Source of the DNA: Flavobacterium sp. CS20
Lineage (GTDB): Bacteria; Bacteroidota; Bacteroidia; Flavobacteriales; Flavobacteriaceae
Assembly: GCF_018080005.1 (NCBI RefSeq)
Contig: NZ_CP073015.1
Span: 62,001 to 126,000, forward strand
Reading direction: 5' to 3'
Length of the DNA: 64,000 nt
The translations under genes were made by a program, and so were the position numbers. The notes under the pieces were generated by a model, which was not told the DNA's origin, ran no database searches, and worked only from the letters and a program-made list of their open reading frames with translations. Shown here one piece after another: positions 48,009-57,889 of the stretch (position 1 is the first letter of the stretch; each line of letters opens with the position of its first letter).

Positions 48009-49774
48009 TTAATTTTCTTTTGTTTTAAGTTGTTTTTCATACAATGATTGGTAGTAACCTTCTTGATTTGCCAACTCATGGTGTTTTCCTTGTTGAATGA
48101 TTTTTCCGTTTTCTAGCACAATGATGTTGTCTGCAAGTCTTGCTGAAGATATTCTGTGGCTTACAATAATGGCTGTTTTGTTTTTAGATAAGCTATTAAA
48201 TTTTTGCATTATAACTTCTTCGGTTTCAGTATCAACGGCTGAAAGGCAATCGTCAAACAAGATAACTTCAGGAGATTTTATAATAGCTCTTGCAATTGAA
48301 ATACGTTGTTTTTGTCCACCAGAAAGAGTAACGCCTCTTTCGCCAAGCACAGTGTCATAACCTTGGCTAAAATTCATAATATTTTCGAGTACTTCAGCGT
48401 TTTTGGCGTTACTATAATTTCTTCTTCACTTGCATCAGCTTTACCAAACTTAATGTTGTTTTTGATAGAATCACTAAACAAAAACGCATCTTGAGGAACA
48501 TAACCAATAGCATTTCTCAGTTTGCTTAAATTGATTTTTTCTATTGAGATGCCATCTACAAAAATTTTGCCTTGCTTCACATCATACAGTCTGCCAATAA
48601 GTTCAAGAATTGTTGATTTTCCTGAGCCTGTATTTCCTAAAATTACCAATCTTTGCCCAGCTTTGACTTCAAAACTCACATTTTTTAAAGCTTGTATATT
48701 GGTATCTTCGTAAGTAAAACTTACATTTTCAAAGCGAATATTACCTTTTATATCAATATCTACCGCTTTTTCTGAGTTGGTTATTTCTGGTTTTTGATTT
48801 AAAAATCGATTTATCCGCTTTTGAGAAGCTTCTGCACGCTGTATCATAGTGGTAATAAATCCTACAGAAGCCACAGGCCATGTCAGCATATTGACATATA
48901 TGATAAATTCAACTATGACGCCTACATTTTCAATTTCACCATCAAAATACTGATTACTGCCTATATATATAACAATGATATTACTCAAACCAATCAACAA
49001 GATCATCATTGGAAAAAATAGAGCTTGAACTTTTACTAAGTCTATATTTTTAGCTTTGCTTTCATTAGATAAATTCACAAAATTTGAGTTGACTCCAGCC
49101 ATCATTCCATAAGATTTGATAACACTTATGCCACTAAAAGCTTCTTGAGTGAAGGTGTTGAGTTTTGATAAAATTTCTTGAACAACCTTGCTTTTTTTAT
49201 TTATTGCTACACTTAATTTATATATGGCAAATGACAAAAAAGGAAATGGAACTAATGTGTATAGCGTTAGGGTAGGAGCTTTTATAAACATGTAGGTTAT
49301 AAATACAACAAAAAGCGTAATTGTAGATACACTGTACATTAAGGCTGGACCAACATACATACGCGATTTAGATACATCATCACTAATGCGGTTCATCAAA
49401 TCTCCAGTACGATTTTTTTTATAAAAGTTTAAAGATAGATTTTCGTATTGTTGAAATATTTCATTTTTTAAATCAAACTCAATATAGCGTGAAGCTATAA
49501 TAAATGTTTGTCGCATCAAGAATGTAAGTATTGCTGAAGCTAAGGTCGCACCAATTATTAAGGCGATGTTAATCATTAAATCTTCACGTAAATCAACGTT
49601 ACTATATTTCTCACCATTTAAATATTTTTCAATTGAAGCAGTAGATTGACCAATAAGTTGAGGTGGAAAAATTGAAAAGACTTTTGCACTTATGGTAATA
49701 AAAACACCTAGTAAAAGCCGACCTCGATATTTATATAAATACTTATTTAAATGTGAAAGTGAATTGTTTCTCAT
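48009..49774 (-). pseudogene. ABC exporter (MsbA/MDR type) with one frameshift
   Basis: A half-transporter with six N-terminal helices and an ATPase: Walker A ILGNTGSGKSTILE, Q-loop IGYVPQDAFLFS, signature LSGGQKQRISIARA, Walker B VILFDDCLSAVD. The frame breaks near 48413 (ASEEEIIV, then expected NAKNAEVLENIMNFSQG in another frame). One missing base in an otherwise intact core gene suggests a sequence error. It would export lipids or drugs from the inner membrane. It is not linked to the RiPP operon 4 kb away. Confidence 0.85.
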
Positions 49775-49937
49775 CGTGGCGAATTTACTTGATTAGCTCA
49801 TTAAAATAGCCAAAATAATAGAAATTTTAACTAAAATATATCCAACTTATGCCAGGTTTGAATTGCTTTAAAAAACTCAGGACAAAGTTTTAAAACACCG
49901 TTGGATATTGAGCCAAGCTAATTAAAAGCTTAAGATT

Positions 49938-50885
49938 TTAGAGACTATTTCCTGGATATGTATTGTCAAGATAATCAGGGATTCCATTAGCATTTGAATC
50001 TGGAAAATCAATTGTACCATCTTCATTGATGATGATTTCATCTATAGTTAATTTAGAATCACCATCATCATTTCGGTCAGCATAATTTGGTATGCCATCA
50101 CCATCGGTATCATCTCCAATATCATCACCATCTCTGATATCATTTACACGACGATTGTTATTGAGGTCTTCTAAATATGAAGGAATCCCATCTTGGTCGT
50201 GGTCTGTAAGTTTTGATTTGTAGAGTTGTACTGAGAAAATAATAGGTTGATACTGTTTAATTGGCGAAGCAATTGGAGGTGAAGCAAAAAAACCTAAACC
50301 TGAAGGTACAAAAACTACACCAATTCCAAAATCGTCATTAAAACTTACGGTTCCATCGTTATTTTCTACAAATCCAGATGAACCTCTCAATTCGGGTAAC
50401 AATTCATAGAACCCTCTAACAGTTTGAGGTAAGTCAAACCATGTCGGGTTGGGATTAGTGTCAAAAACTTCATTTTCAATAGTAATTCCTTGAAAGGTAA
50501 CAAGTGTGGAGTCGGCAAATTTTGGATGTCTTTCATTTAGGTTGCCCTCACGTTTTAATAAATAATACAATGTATATTCAACGTCCTGTTGAGTAATTTG
50601 TTTGCTATTGAGAAACTCTGATTCTATGATTGGCGTTTTGTCAATATTTTCACCTGCAATAGTATCAAAGACAACTATTTGAAAATTTGGATTTTGGGGA
50701 TTATCTACAAATTCAAAGAAATGCGTTTCTAAAAAATTTTCAATTTCTATTTGGTTTTCTACTTTAACTTCCTCAGGATCTCTCAATTGAATATTTGAAC
50801 TCGAGCCACCACCATCATCACTGCCACAGGAATTAAATAGTAATAGTGAAAACGCTATAAATAAAAAAGATTTCATTAACTTCAT
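49938..50885 (-). CDS. FKBP-type peptidyl-prolyl isomerase lipoprotein with thrombospondin type 3-like repeats
   Basis: 315 residues, lipobox FNSC (Cys20) followed by GSDDGGG, a likely outer-surface signal. An FKBP-like domain spans about 125-225 (VTFQGITIENEVFD, GIGVVFVPSGLGFF). The C-terminus has Ca-binding DxDxDG repeats: DHDQDGIPSYLED, DTDGDGIPNYADRND and DSNANGIPDYLDN. It probably folds exported proteins at the outer membrane. It is divergent from the S4 gene. Confidence 0.85.
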   Translation of the reverse strand: MKLMKSFLFIAFSLLLFNSCGSDDGGGSSSNIQLRDPEEVKVENQIEIENFLETHFFEFVDNPQNPNFQIVVFDTIAGENIDKTPIIESEFLNSKQITQQDVEYTLYYLLKREGNLNERHPKFADSTLVTFQGITIENEVFDTNPNPTWFDLPQTVRGFYELLPELRGSSGFVENNDGTVSFNDDFGIGVVFVPSGLGFFASPPIASPIKQYQPIIFSVQLYKSKLTDHDQDGIPSYLEDLNNNRRVNDIRDGDDIGDDTDGDGIPNYADRNDDGDSKLTIDEIIINEDGTIDFPDSNANGIPDYLDNTYPGNSL

Positions 50886-50961
50886 TATAACAATATTTTG
50901 GGTGCAAGATACAATTTTCTCTTATTTTTGATGTTAAAAACCATTTAAGACCGTTAATATT

Positions 50962-51351
50962 ATGCGCGTAGATAAATTTTTGTGGTGTGTTCGGCATTTT
51001 AAGACAAGAAGTCAAGCTACAGTAGCATGTAAAAAAGGTCATGTTTTAGTAAATAATGATAAAGTGAAAGCGTCCAGAGATGTTTATCCTACTGATACAA
51101 TACAAGTTAGAAAAAATCAAATCAATCATTATATTGAAATTATAGATATTCCAAAATCAAGGGTTGGTGCAAAACTGACTAATATTTATATTATTGATAA
51201 AACGCCTAAAGATGCGTTTAAGTCACAAGAAATGTTAAAATATTCTCAAAATTATTACAGAAAAAAAGGTTTGGGAAGACCAACAAAAAAAGATAGACGA
51301 GAGATTGACGAATATTTAGAAAAACCTAAAAATAAAGAAATAGATGATTGA
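50962..51351 (+). CDS. hslR: S4-domain RNA-binding heat shock protein 15 homologue
   Basis: A 129-residue protein with the S4 fold: MRVDKFLWCVRHFKTRSQA then CKKGHVLVNNDKVKASRDV, and a basic C-terminal tail. In E. coli Hsp15 rescues stalled 50S subunits with attached peptidyl-tRNA. It overlaps the methyltransferase gene by 8 bp. Confidence 0.85.
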   Translation: MRVDKFLWCVRHFKTRSQATVACKKGHVLVNNDKVKASRDVYPTDTIQVRKNQINHYIEIIDIPKSRVGAKLTNIYIIDKTPKDAFKSQEMLKYSQNYYRKKGLGRPTKKDRREIDEYLEKPKNKEIDD

Positions 51352-51925
51352 CATTCAAAACTATTGGGAAGAACGTTACAAAAAAGGTAAAACAGGATGG
51401 GATATGAATCAAGTCTCTCCACCTTTAAAGAATTACATTGATCAGCTTAAAGACAAATCCTTAAAAATTTTAATTCCTGGAGCAGGTAATGCCTACGAAG
51501 CCGAATACCTATTCCAAAATAACTTCAAAAATGTTACTGTTGCTGATATTGCTAAAATACCTTTAAATAATTTTAAAAACAGATTGCCCAACTTTCCTCA
51601 AGATAATTTGTTACACATCGATTTCTTTGATATCAATGACACTTTTGATTTAATTATCGAACAAACTTTTTTCTGTGCTTTGCCACCAAAAAAAAGACCA
51701 GACTACGTTAAAAAAATGCATGATTTGTTGAAGCCTAATGGCAAATTAGTGGGATTGTTATTTAATTTTCCATTAACCGATGAAGGACCACCGTTTGGTG
51801 GTAACATAAATCAATATCAAAACTATTTTGAAGAGCTGTTCTGTGTTGAAAAGCTTGAACCTTGCAAAAATTCTCATCCAAAACGACAAGAAAAAGAATT
51901 GTTTTTTATAGGGATTAAAAAATAG
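51344..51925 (+). CDS. TPMT-family class I methyltransferase
   Basis: A 193-residue SAM-dependent methyltransferase. The entry WEERYKKGKTGWDMN is typical of thiopurine methyltransferase-like proteins. Motif I is LIPGAGNAYEAEYL; later blocks are EQTFFCALPPKKRPDYV and GPPFGG. The substrate is unknown; homologues methylate thiols or halides. Translationally coupled to the S4 gene. Confidence 0.85.
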   Translation: MIDIQNYWEERYKKGKTGWDMNQVSPPLKNYIDQLKDKSLKILIPGAGNAYEAEYLFQNNFKNVTVADIAKIPLNNFKNRLPNFPQDNLLHIDFFDINDTFDLIIEQTFFCALPPKKRPDYVKKMHDLLKPNGKLVGLLFNFPLTDEGPPFGGNINQYQNYFEELFCVEKLEPCKNSHPKRQEKELFFIGIKK

Positions 51926-52164
51926 TTTATGAATTTTAAAACAGGCTTATAAATATTGATTGCTACTCAAAATACTATTTCAACGTCTCATAAATATTCC
52001 TCAAAATACCTGCTTGCCACTTTTGGTTTGGCAAATTAAAAATATTGACTTAAAAAAGGATGTTATGGTGATGTTGAAATTTTATTTTTTTTGACATATA
52101 AAACTAATTCTATCTAAAAACATAGTATTTAGCGATTATAATAGCGAATTATTATATTTGTGTT

Positions 52165-52668
52165 AAGATAAAAAGAACAATTAAAAATATAATTGAATCT
52201 AAAATTGGAAGAGGTAAAGCTATAATGGTTATTGGACCACGCCAAGTTGGTAAAACAACTTTAATTCTTAAAAATGAAGATTTTGCTTTCTTTAATGGAG
52301 ACGATCCCATTGTCAGGGCAGAATTAGATACTCCAAATATAAAAAGAAATAGAAAACATTTTAGCAGGAAAGAAAACTGTCTTTATAGATGAAGCTCAAC
52401 GCATTAAAAATATAAGCTTGACTTTAAAAATTATAACCAATCAGTTTAAAGATCTGCAATTATGAATAAGTGGTTCATCATCGTTTAATTTATTTAATGA
52501 ACTCAATGAACCTTTAACTGGAAGAAAATGGGAATATGAGCTTTTTCCTATAAGTTGGGAAGAATATGAAAACCACGTTGGTTATTTAGAATCAAAACAA
52601 GATTTAGAAAATAGACTTATTTATGGGATGTGTTTAGAAGTCATTAATAATAAAAAAGGTGAAGAATA
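52165..52668 (+). pseudogene. AAA (DUF4143-type) ATPase, left remnant
   Basis: The N-terminal part of a P-loop ATPase: IMVIGPRQVGKTTLI (Walker A), then a frameshift near 52345 and TVFIDEAQRIKNISLTLK (Walker B), a TGA replacing Trp (LQL, stop, ISGSS), and truncation by the IS3 element at GEE. The last 278 bp from ATGAAGCTCAACGC are nearly identical to 60474-60751. Clearly non-functional. Confidence 0.85.
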
Positions 52669-52718
52669 AAATACCTCGATTTGTTTAGACCATTATCAGT
52701 TGATTCTTAGTTGATTTT

Positions 52719-53582
52719 TTAGGTCGCATTTTTATATTTTTCAATTGGTTTTTCATTGATCCCTTGATGTTTTTTATTGTGGTATTTATCCATCCATTTT
52801 TTTATTCCTTTATATAGGGTTATTCCATCCTCAGCTGGGTTAAGATATATATGTTGATACTTTATGGTTCTCCAAAAGCGTTCGATGTAAATGTTATCTA
52901 AAGCTCTTCCTTTACCATCCATACTGATCTTGATGTTCTTCTTTTTAAGTAGTTCAACGTATTGTAAGCAAGTAAATTGGTGCCTTGATCTGAGTTTAGT
53001 ATTTCATACCTTCCGTTAGTCTTAATAGCTTGTTTAACGACTTCTATGCTGGCTTGAGCACCTAATGTATTAGATAGACCCCATCCCATAATAGCACGGC
53101 TATAGACATCTATAATCGCAGTTAAGTATAAATCCTTTTTCCATAGGGATGTAGGTAATATCTATCTCCCAAACTTGATTTGCTTTGTTAATATCCAGGT
53201 TCTTCAATAGATAGGGATATACATATTTTTTCTCGCCTAAGACCGTTAAATGTCGCCTTGGGTAAATAGGACGTATATTTGCTTTACGCATTAATCGTCT
53301 TACTCGTTCATACCCAGCTATTATACCTTGATCTAATAGCATAGACTGCATGGTCAAAACCCCAGCTGTTGGTTCTTCTAAGATATGTTTATCCATGATC
53401 TGCATAATCTCAAGGTTTTCCGGTTTCTCTCCAATAGGCTTGTAATAAAGACTACTTCTGGTGATGTTCATAAGTTGACATTGTTGTCTTATACTTAATG
53501 ACTTATCTTCACTACTTAAAATTAGTTCCTTTTTCATCCCAACAGATCCAACTTCTTCAAGTTTTTTTTTAAGTAATCCCAT
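52719..53582 (-). pseudogene. IS3 transposase OrfB, at least two frameshifts
   Basis: Three consecutive pieces (53100-53582, 52898-53089, 52719-52922) make a complete IS3 integrase-core transposase: RPIYPRRHL helix region, the first Asp in VWEIDITYIP, the second in LNSDQGTN, the Glu in YIERFWRTIKY. Breaks near 53105 and 52920 disable it. Confidence 0.85.
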
Positions 53583-53839
53583 TCTACTTCAAGCTTGCCG
53601 ATTTTTGCATAAAGTTTGTCTAAATCAACATGTTCTTCTTTGGGTTTAGGTGATTTTTTATCAAAAACATCCTTTGATTTTTCTAAAAACTCTTGTTTCC
53701 ACTGACTAATTTGGTTTGGATGGAGTTCAAAACGTTCTGCTAATTCAGATAAACTATAACGCTCTTTTAAAGCTTCTAAAGCGACTTTTGATTTAAATTC
53801 TGATGTGAATTTTCTTCTTGATTTTTTCATATTTTTCAT
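53534..53839 (-). CDS. IS3 OrfA (helix-turn-helix regulator/transposase subunit)
   Basis: 101 residues with the IS3 OrfA helix-turn-helix (KSRRKFTSEFKSKVALEAL, LAERFELHPNQISQWK) and a C-terminal coiled coil. It overlaps OrfB by 49 bp in a different frame, as needed for programmed frameshifting. Confidence 0.85.
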   Translation of the reverse strand: MKNMKKSRRKFTSEFKSKVALEALKERYSLSELAERFELHPNQISQWKQEFLEKSKDVFDKKSPKPKEEHVDLDKLYAKIGKLEVEWDYLKKNLKKLDLLG

Positions 53840-53941
53840 TGTTTAAAGTTAATAAATTTTCAACTTAAACAATGGTCCGAATTTGTCGAGGTATTATAAA
53901 TATCAATGGCTTTAAAAATAAATAATTAGATTTTTCTAGAT

Positions 53942-54106
53942 TTAATCCTTATGTTTTATAAATATTAGTAAGGCCATAAATATAAGACCTAAGCCAAAAC
54001 CCATGAAAATAAACAAATTATCTTTCTGAACCAATTTATCAATAAAAAAACCTACTGCCATTAGTCCAGCGATTAACAAACCGCCAATCATCCAAATTTT
54101 TTTCAT
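53942..54106 (-). CDS. 54-residue two-helix membrane protein of the RiPP operon
   Basis: Starts at ATG 54106 (MKKIWMIGGLLIAGLMAVGF), with a short charged loop DKLVQKDN and a second helix FMGFGLGLIFMALLIFI, ending KHKD. It lies 6 bp downstream of the SagB-like gene and must be in its operon. The size and topology suit an immunity protein or export helper; neither is shown. Confidence 0.55.
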   Translation of the reverse strand: MKKIWMIGGLLIAGLMAVGFFIDKLVQKDNLFIFMGFGLGLIFMALLIFIKHKD

Positions 54107-54112
54107 AAAAAG

Positions 54113-54883
54113 TTAAGAATTTAAAATAATATATTGTATGTTAGAATGAGAAGTATCTAGGTTTAAAAAGTTGTTAACCTTATCATCAATAAAAGCACCT
54201 GCAGGAAAAGATTTTAAATTATAAGAATTAGTAAGCAACAGTATATTTTGTGCGAGATGACCACACTCTAGAAGAGCAAACCTATAAGATCTTTCCATAT
54301 ATTTAAATGACATTTTATTCATGTTCGAAACCAAAAAAACTATGAAGGATGATTTTTTTATTTCATTCTCCAGAGTAGGCATCGCAGATTCTAATTTATC
54401 AATTAAATTTATATTTTCTATTTCTGATAGAGAGTGTCTCTTTGGATTATAGTAGTAAATTCCATTATCCAACTTCTGCACATTATTAACATATACATAC
54501 ATTTCAATGGGATATAAACCACCACCAGAAGGATAAGGTCTAAAAGCCCAATTTACACCATCACCATATTTCATTATAGAATTTTCTTTTGCAGAATATT
54601 TTAGAATATCAGAAAAAACTTCTAATTCACATTCTTCACCATCAAAATTTCTATTTGATCTACGTGTGACTATCGATTCTTGGAGTGATGTTTCATTTTT
54701 ATTGTTATTATCAGGTAATGAAACTTCATTATTTTTACTACCAGCACTTAAATAAGGTTTTGATATCACATTTCTTATCTTAGTGTCAGAATTTATCAAA
54801 CCTATCCAAGAATATAATTCAATATCATTTTCTCTCAATTTAGAGCTTTCGTGATATACATTAAATTCATAATTATTTTCCAT
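54113..54883 (-). CDS. SagB/ThcOx-type azoline dehydrogenase
   Basis: A 256-residue FMN-dependent oxidase that turns thiazolines and oxazolines into aromatic azoles in RiPPs. Family blocks: TRRSNRNFDGEE (FMN phosphate Arg), RPYPSGGGLYPIEMYVYV and ERSYRFALLECGHLAQNI. It sits 10 bp after the YcaO stop. Length is typical. Confidence 0.88.
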   Translation of the reverse strand: MENNYEFNVYHESSKLRENDIELYSWIGLINSDTKIRNVISKPYLSAGSKNNEVSLPDNNNKNETSLQESIVTRRSNRNFDGEECELEVFSDILKYSAKENSIMKYGDGVNWAFRPYPSGGGLYPIEMYVYVNNVQKLDNGIYYYNPKRHSLSEIENINLIDKLESAMPTLENEIKKSSFIVFLVSNMNKMSFKYMERSYRFALLECGHLAQNILLLTNSYNLKSFPAGAFIDDKVNNFLNLDTSHSNIQYIILNS

Positions 54884-54893
54884 TTTTTAAATT

Positions 54894-56195
54894 TTAAGGA
54901 TAAGGATGTGGAAATATGTTTTCTTCTGTTTTCAATCCTAGTTTCTTAGGTATTTTTTTATATCTAGAATTACCGAGAAAAGGAAATCTAAAATCTCCCT
55001 CCATCGTTTCAAACTGAGGAATTAATATTTTCACAACATTTAATTCACATTGTTTAATATCTACTGATGTGACATCACAGGCATAGCAGTCTAAATCATT
55101 ATTACTTAATTCTTTAAATATATGTTTTAAATTGTCATTTACTGAATTCATATTTTCGTTTTCTAAATCTGAAATATTTAATTTAGGACCATTGTACAAG
55201 AATTCAAAAACATGATTAAAATCTCCTGTGGAGTATAATAACATTCTGTCTTTGAAGGAATTTATATTAGAAAAGTCATCTTTAACTTTAAAAATTTCGT
55301 CTTTAGAAAACTCACCCCATTTTAAACCTTGAACCATTTCTAGCAAAGTTTTTTTTACGGCAATATTTATATCATGATGACAAGCACCTCCACAATAAAC
55401 TTCTGGATTTTCATTTAAATCATTGTCAGTTTTATATACAAGTCCAAATACGCTGTGGACGTCTAAATCCATTTTTGTATAAAAAAGTTCATAACGTAAA
55501 TTTTTTCTTTTAAAGTTTTTAATATAAGTATCAAATAATTTTGAATTTTCGTCAATTATTAATCGAGGGATTTTCAATTTGTTTCTCCAGCAAATCATAA
55601 AAGCATCTCTTTCAATTAACTCATATATTCCTTTTAGGATGGCATAATTAAAGTTACCATCACAAGAAGCTCCCGTTGATACTGAAGGATATAATACCAC
55701 TTCACCTTTTTCTTCAAAGGATCTTTTGAAAGGTAAATAAACAGAACAAGCAGGTACATATATTTCCTTTTTATTTAATAAATCACTTGATAAGACCCAA
55801 GAAATAAGACTTTTTTTAGTAAATTTTTTGAAGGGTATTGATAGAAATTGATTATCAGAAAATAAATTCCAATCATCAGGGTTTATTAAATCATATTTTT
55901 TATGTAGTTTTTCATACGATCCAAAAACTAAACATCTTTTATCTATAACACTCAATGCATATCTTTCAGCACATTCTCCTAGAGTAGAATAGTATGCATC
56001 ATTATAGGTTAAACCAGCTCCAGAACCATTAGAACCCATATTATTTGAAAAACCAATTTTAGAGGTATCACATAAATCAGATGCTAATACAAATACATCA
56101 GGGTCTAATAATGAATTTTCAGTTTCAGCAATAAAATTTACTAAACCTGTTACTCGACTAAATAAATCTTCAATGCTTAAATTATCCCTTGCCAT
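54894..56195 (-). CDS. YcaO cyclodehydratase (azoline-forming)
   Basis: A 433-residue YcaO that activates backbone amides with ATP so Cys/Ser/Thr side chains close into azolines. Blocks: GSGAGLTYNDAYYSTLGECAE, ASCDGNFNYAILKGIYELIE followed by RDAFMICW (ATP/Mg residues), and the C-terminus PHPYP, the PxPxP end of azoline-forming YcaOs. It overlaps the E1-like gene by 19 bp. With the SagB-like and E1-like genes it forms a SagBCD-type synthetase. Confidence 0.92.
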   Translation of the reverse strand: MARDNLSIEDLFSRVTGLVNFIAETENSLLDPDVFVLASDLCDTSKIGFSNNMGSNGSGAGLTYNDAYYSTLGECAERYALSVIDKRCLVFGSYEKLHKKYDLINPDDWNLFSDNQFLSIPFKKFTKKSLISWVLSSDLLNKKEIYVPACSVYLPFKRSFEEKGEVVLYPSVSTGASCDGNFNYAILKGIYELIERDAFMICWRNKLKIPRLIIDENSKLFDTYIKNFKRKNLRYELFYTKMDLDVHSVFGLVYKTDNDLNENPEVYCGGACHHDINIAVKKTLLEMVQGLKWGEFSKDEIFKVKDDFSNINSFKDRMLLYSTGDFNHVFEFLYNGPKLNISDLENENMNSVNDNLKHIFKELSNNDLDCYACDVTSVDIKQCELNVVKILIPQFETMEGDFRFPFLGNSRYKKIPKKLGLKTEENIFPHPYP

Positions 56196-57091
56196 AATTT
56201 TCTTTTTGGTTTTAGAGGATTTGAGCTACAAATTTTACAGCTAGGGTTTTTCAGAACTGGATGATATTTAATTAGTCCACTCAAGAAATTATGGTGTGCG
56301 ACTCTATTTTTAAGACTAATAGGTGCTATTCCAGTTAAATTTTTAATTACTTCTAAAATTACAATATCTGAACCAAGACTAATGTTGAAGAATAGATTAG
56401 GATTAATTTCTGAATAATTTTCTCCAACAACTGCTTTTTTTCTATCAATTAAGCATAAAGAACACGAAGTTTCATTTGATAAATAAAAGGGACCAATTTC
56501 TAAACCAAAATTATTGTTAATTACAGGAAGAAAAGAGATGTTGTTATCATTGCAATATTGCAAAACTTCAATTAATAAATTTTCATTGTATTTTTCAAAA
56601 TTAAATATCAATAAATCAGCTTCTATATTAAATAAAAATTCTTCAGTAACTTTAATGTCATTGATACCAATTAGACGCAGTTTGTCGTTAAGGCTAGTAA
56701 TCAAATTACTATCACCTAGTAAAATAATTTTTGATTTAGACAATTTTTCTTGACAATTTAGACCATATAATAAGTCAAAGTAGCTGTTTTGCTTTTCTTC
56801 TTGAGAAAAAAGAGAAAAAGTCTTTATCTGATTAATATATTTATCAATTTTTTGTTCACTTAAGACATCACTTTTTAATATTAATTTATCTTTAATTAAA
56901 TTTTTTGAATTAAGTAAGACAAAAAGTGAATTTATTTTACTTAATTCAAAATTTTTAGATAATAGTTCGGTATATATATTTTCAAGTGAATTTTTACCAT
57001 TAAATAATTCAATTAATAAATTAATGTCAAAATTTATTTCATCAAGATTACTAAGTATCTCATTTTTTTCTATGTATGGATATCTGATCAT
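56177..57091 (-). CDS. E1-like/RRE partner protein of the YcaO
   Basis: 304 residues. The first ~80 form a winged-helix, RRE-like region that would bind the precursor leader. The rest is a degenerate ThiF/E1 fold (KIILLGDSNLITSL at the nucleotide-site position, without an intact GxGxxG). Two CxxC pairs, C210/C213 and C285/C288 (SCSLC, SCKIC), would hold Zn as in SagC/TOMM partner proteins. Stop and start are contiguous with the precursor gene (TAAATG). It delivers the substrate to YcaO (inference). Confidence 0.8.
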   Translation of the reverse strand: MIRYPYIEKNEILSNLDEINFDINLLIELFNGKNSLENIYTELLSKNFELSKINSLFVLLNSKNLIKDKLILKSDVLSEQKIDKYINQIKTFSLFSQEEKQNSYFDLLYGLNCQEKLSKSKIILLGDSNLITSLNDKLRLIGINDIKVTEEFLFNIEADLLIFNFEKYNENLLIEVLQYCNDNNISFLPVINNNFGLEIGPFYLSNETSCSLCLIDRKKAVVGENYSEINPNLFFNISLGSDIVILEVIKNLTGIAPISLKNRVAHHNFLSGLIKYHPVLKNPSCKICSSNPLKPKRKLWQGII

Positions 57092-57814
57092 TTATTTTTC
57101 AATTTCTGCTACTGTTGAAAGACTTAAAGTGAATGATGTTGAAGTTGTTGTACAACCATTACAACAAGTACAACTACAACACCAAGAAGCTTTAATCGCA
57201 GATGTTTGTGTTTTGGTAGCTATTGCTAATGAAAATTTCTCAACTAATGAGGTTTCTAATAGCATACTTTCTTTATAATTTCTAGGATAACCTTCTGTGT
57301 ATTTATCATTAAGAAATTCGCTAAGACTATTATATATAATAAAATTAAAATCTTCGGGAACAATACCAGCATTAATATTATTTTCCTCCTTTAGACCTAT
57401 ATCTTTTATTCTTTCAGATAGTTCTTTAATGTCATATTGTTCTAATTCATCTCTATTAACCTCAAACATGAGGTCAACCTCATTTTCTTTTGTTAAATAA
57501 TGTAACTTATAATTGCTTATTACAAAAGGTTTATGATTTACTAAAACTTCAGTTGCTAAAAATGCATACCTATCGTTATTTATAAACGCTATTATCCCAA
57601 TTGCTTTATGATTCTCATCTCTATCTAAATCTAAAGGCACGAGACTCGGAATTATACAAAATAAAGATGGATTGGGATTATTCTCTACAGTATTATCAAA
57701 AGTCATAAACGCTTTTGACCTTGAAAAAATAAATTCAGATCCTTCTCCTTCGAAACGTTTTAATAAGGATTGAAACTCTTGTTTTGACTCAAGTTGAGTT
57801 TTTATAATTTCCAA
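57092..57814 (-). CDS. Azol(in)e RiPP precursor with a 200-residue leader
   Basis: A 240-residue product. Residues 1-205 are a mixed-charge, foldable domain (for example HKAIGIIAFINNDRYAFLA) that resembles no leader I know. Residues 212-227 read CCSCTCCNGCTTTSTS, followed by FTLSLSTV: six Cys and many Thr/Ser, the composition of heterocyclised cores such as streptolysin S. Sag-type precursors are usually 40-70 residues, so the leader is unusually long. The predicted start is TTG at 57814; no ATG fits. The frame stays open about 60-70 bp upstream, so the true start is uncertain. Confidence 0.8.
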   Translation of the reverse strand: MEIIKTQLESKQEFQSLLKRFEGEGSEFIFSRSKAFMTFDNTVENNPNPSLFCIIPSLVPLDLDRDENHKAIGIIAFINNDRYAFLATEVLVNHKPFVISNYKLHYLTKENEVDLMFEVNRDELEQYDIKELSERIKDIGLKEENNINAGIVPEDFNFIIYNSLSEFLNDKYTEGYPRNYKESMLLETSLVEKFSLAIATKTQTSAIKASWCCSCTCCNGCTTTSTSFTLSLSTVAEIEK

Positions 57815-57889
57815 ATTTTGTCTGCCGGTAATTGATAAGTCTGCTTTTCCATAACAAATGCTTTTAGAGTTAATAATATATTTAAACTT

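Larger units (their letters stand above)
52671..53893 (-). mobile_element. IS3-family element
   Basis: About 1.22 kb, with imperfect ends ATACCTCGATTTGTTTAGACCATT-type at the left and the complement AATGGTCCGAATTTGTCGAGGTAT-type at the right (core TACCTCGA shared, ACCATT shared). It carries orfA and a broken orfB, inserted in the AAA gene. The target duplication was not resolved. Confidence 0.75.

Noticed and set aside
48009..49774. ABC exporter as the RiPP transporter
   Set aside because: It lies 4 kb from the operon on the other side of core genes and the AAA/IS3 boundary, and is frameshifted. It has MsbA-like architecture without a peptidase domain.
54894..56195. YcaO as a thioamide- or RimO-linked type
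   Set aside because: The PxPxP C-terminus, the E1-like partner and the dehydrogenase fit azoline formation; there is no TfuA-like neighbour.
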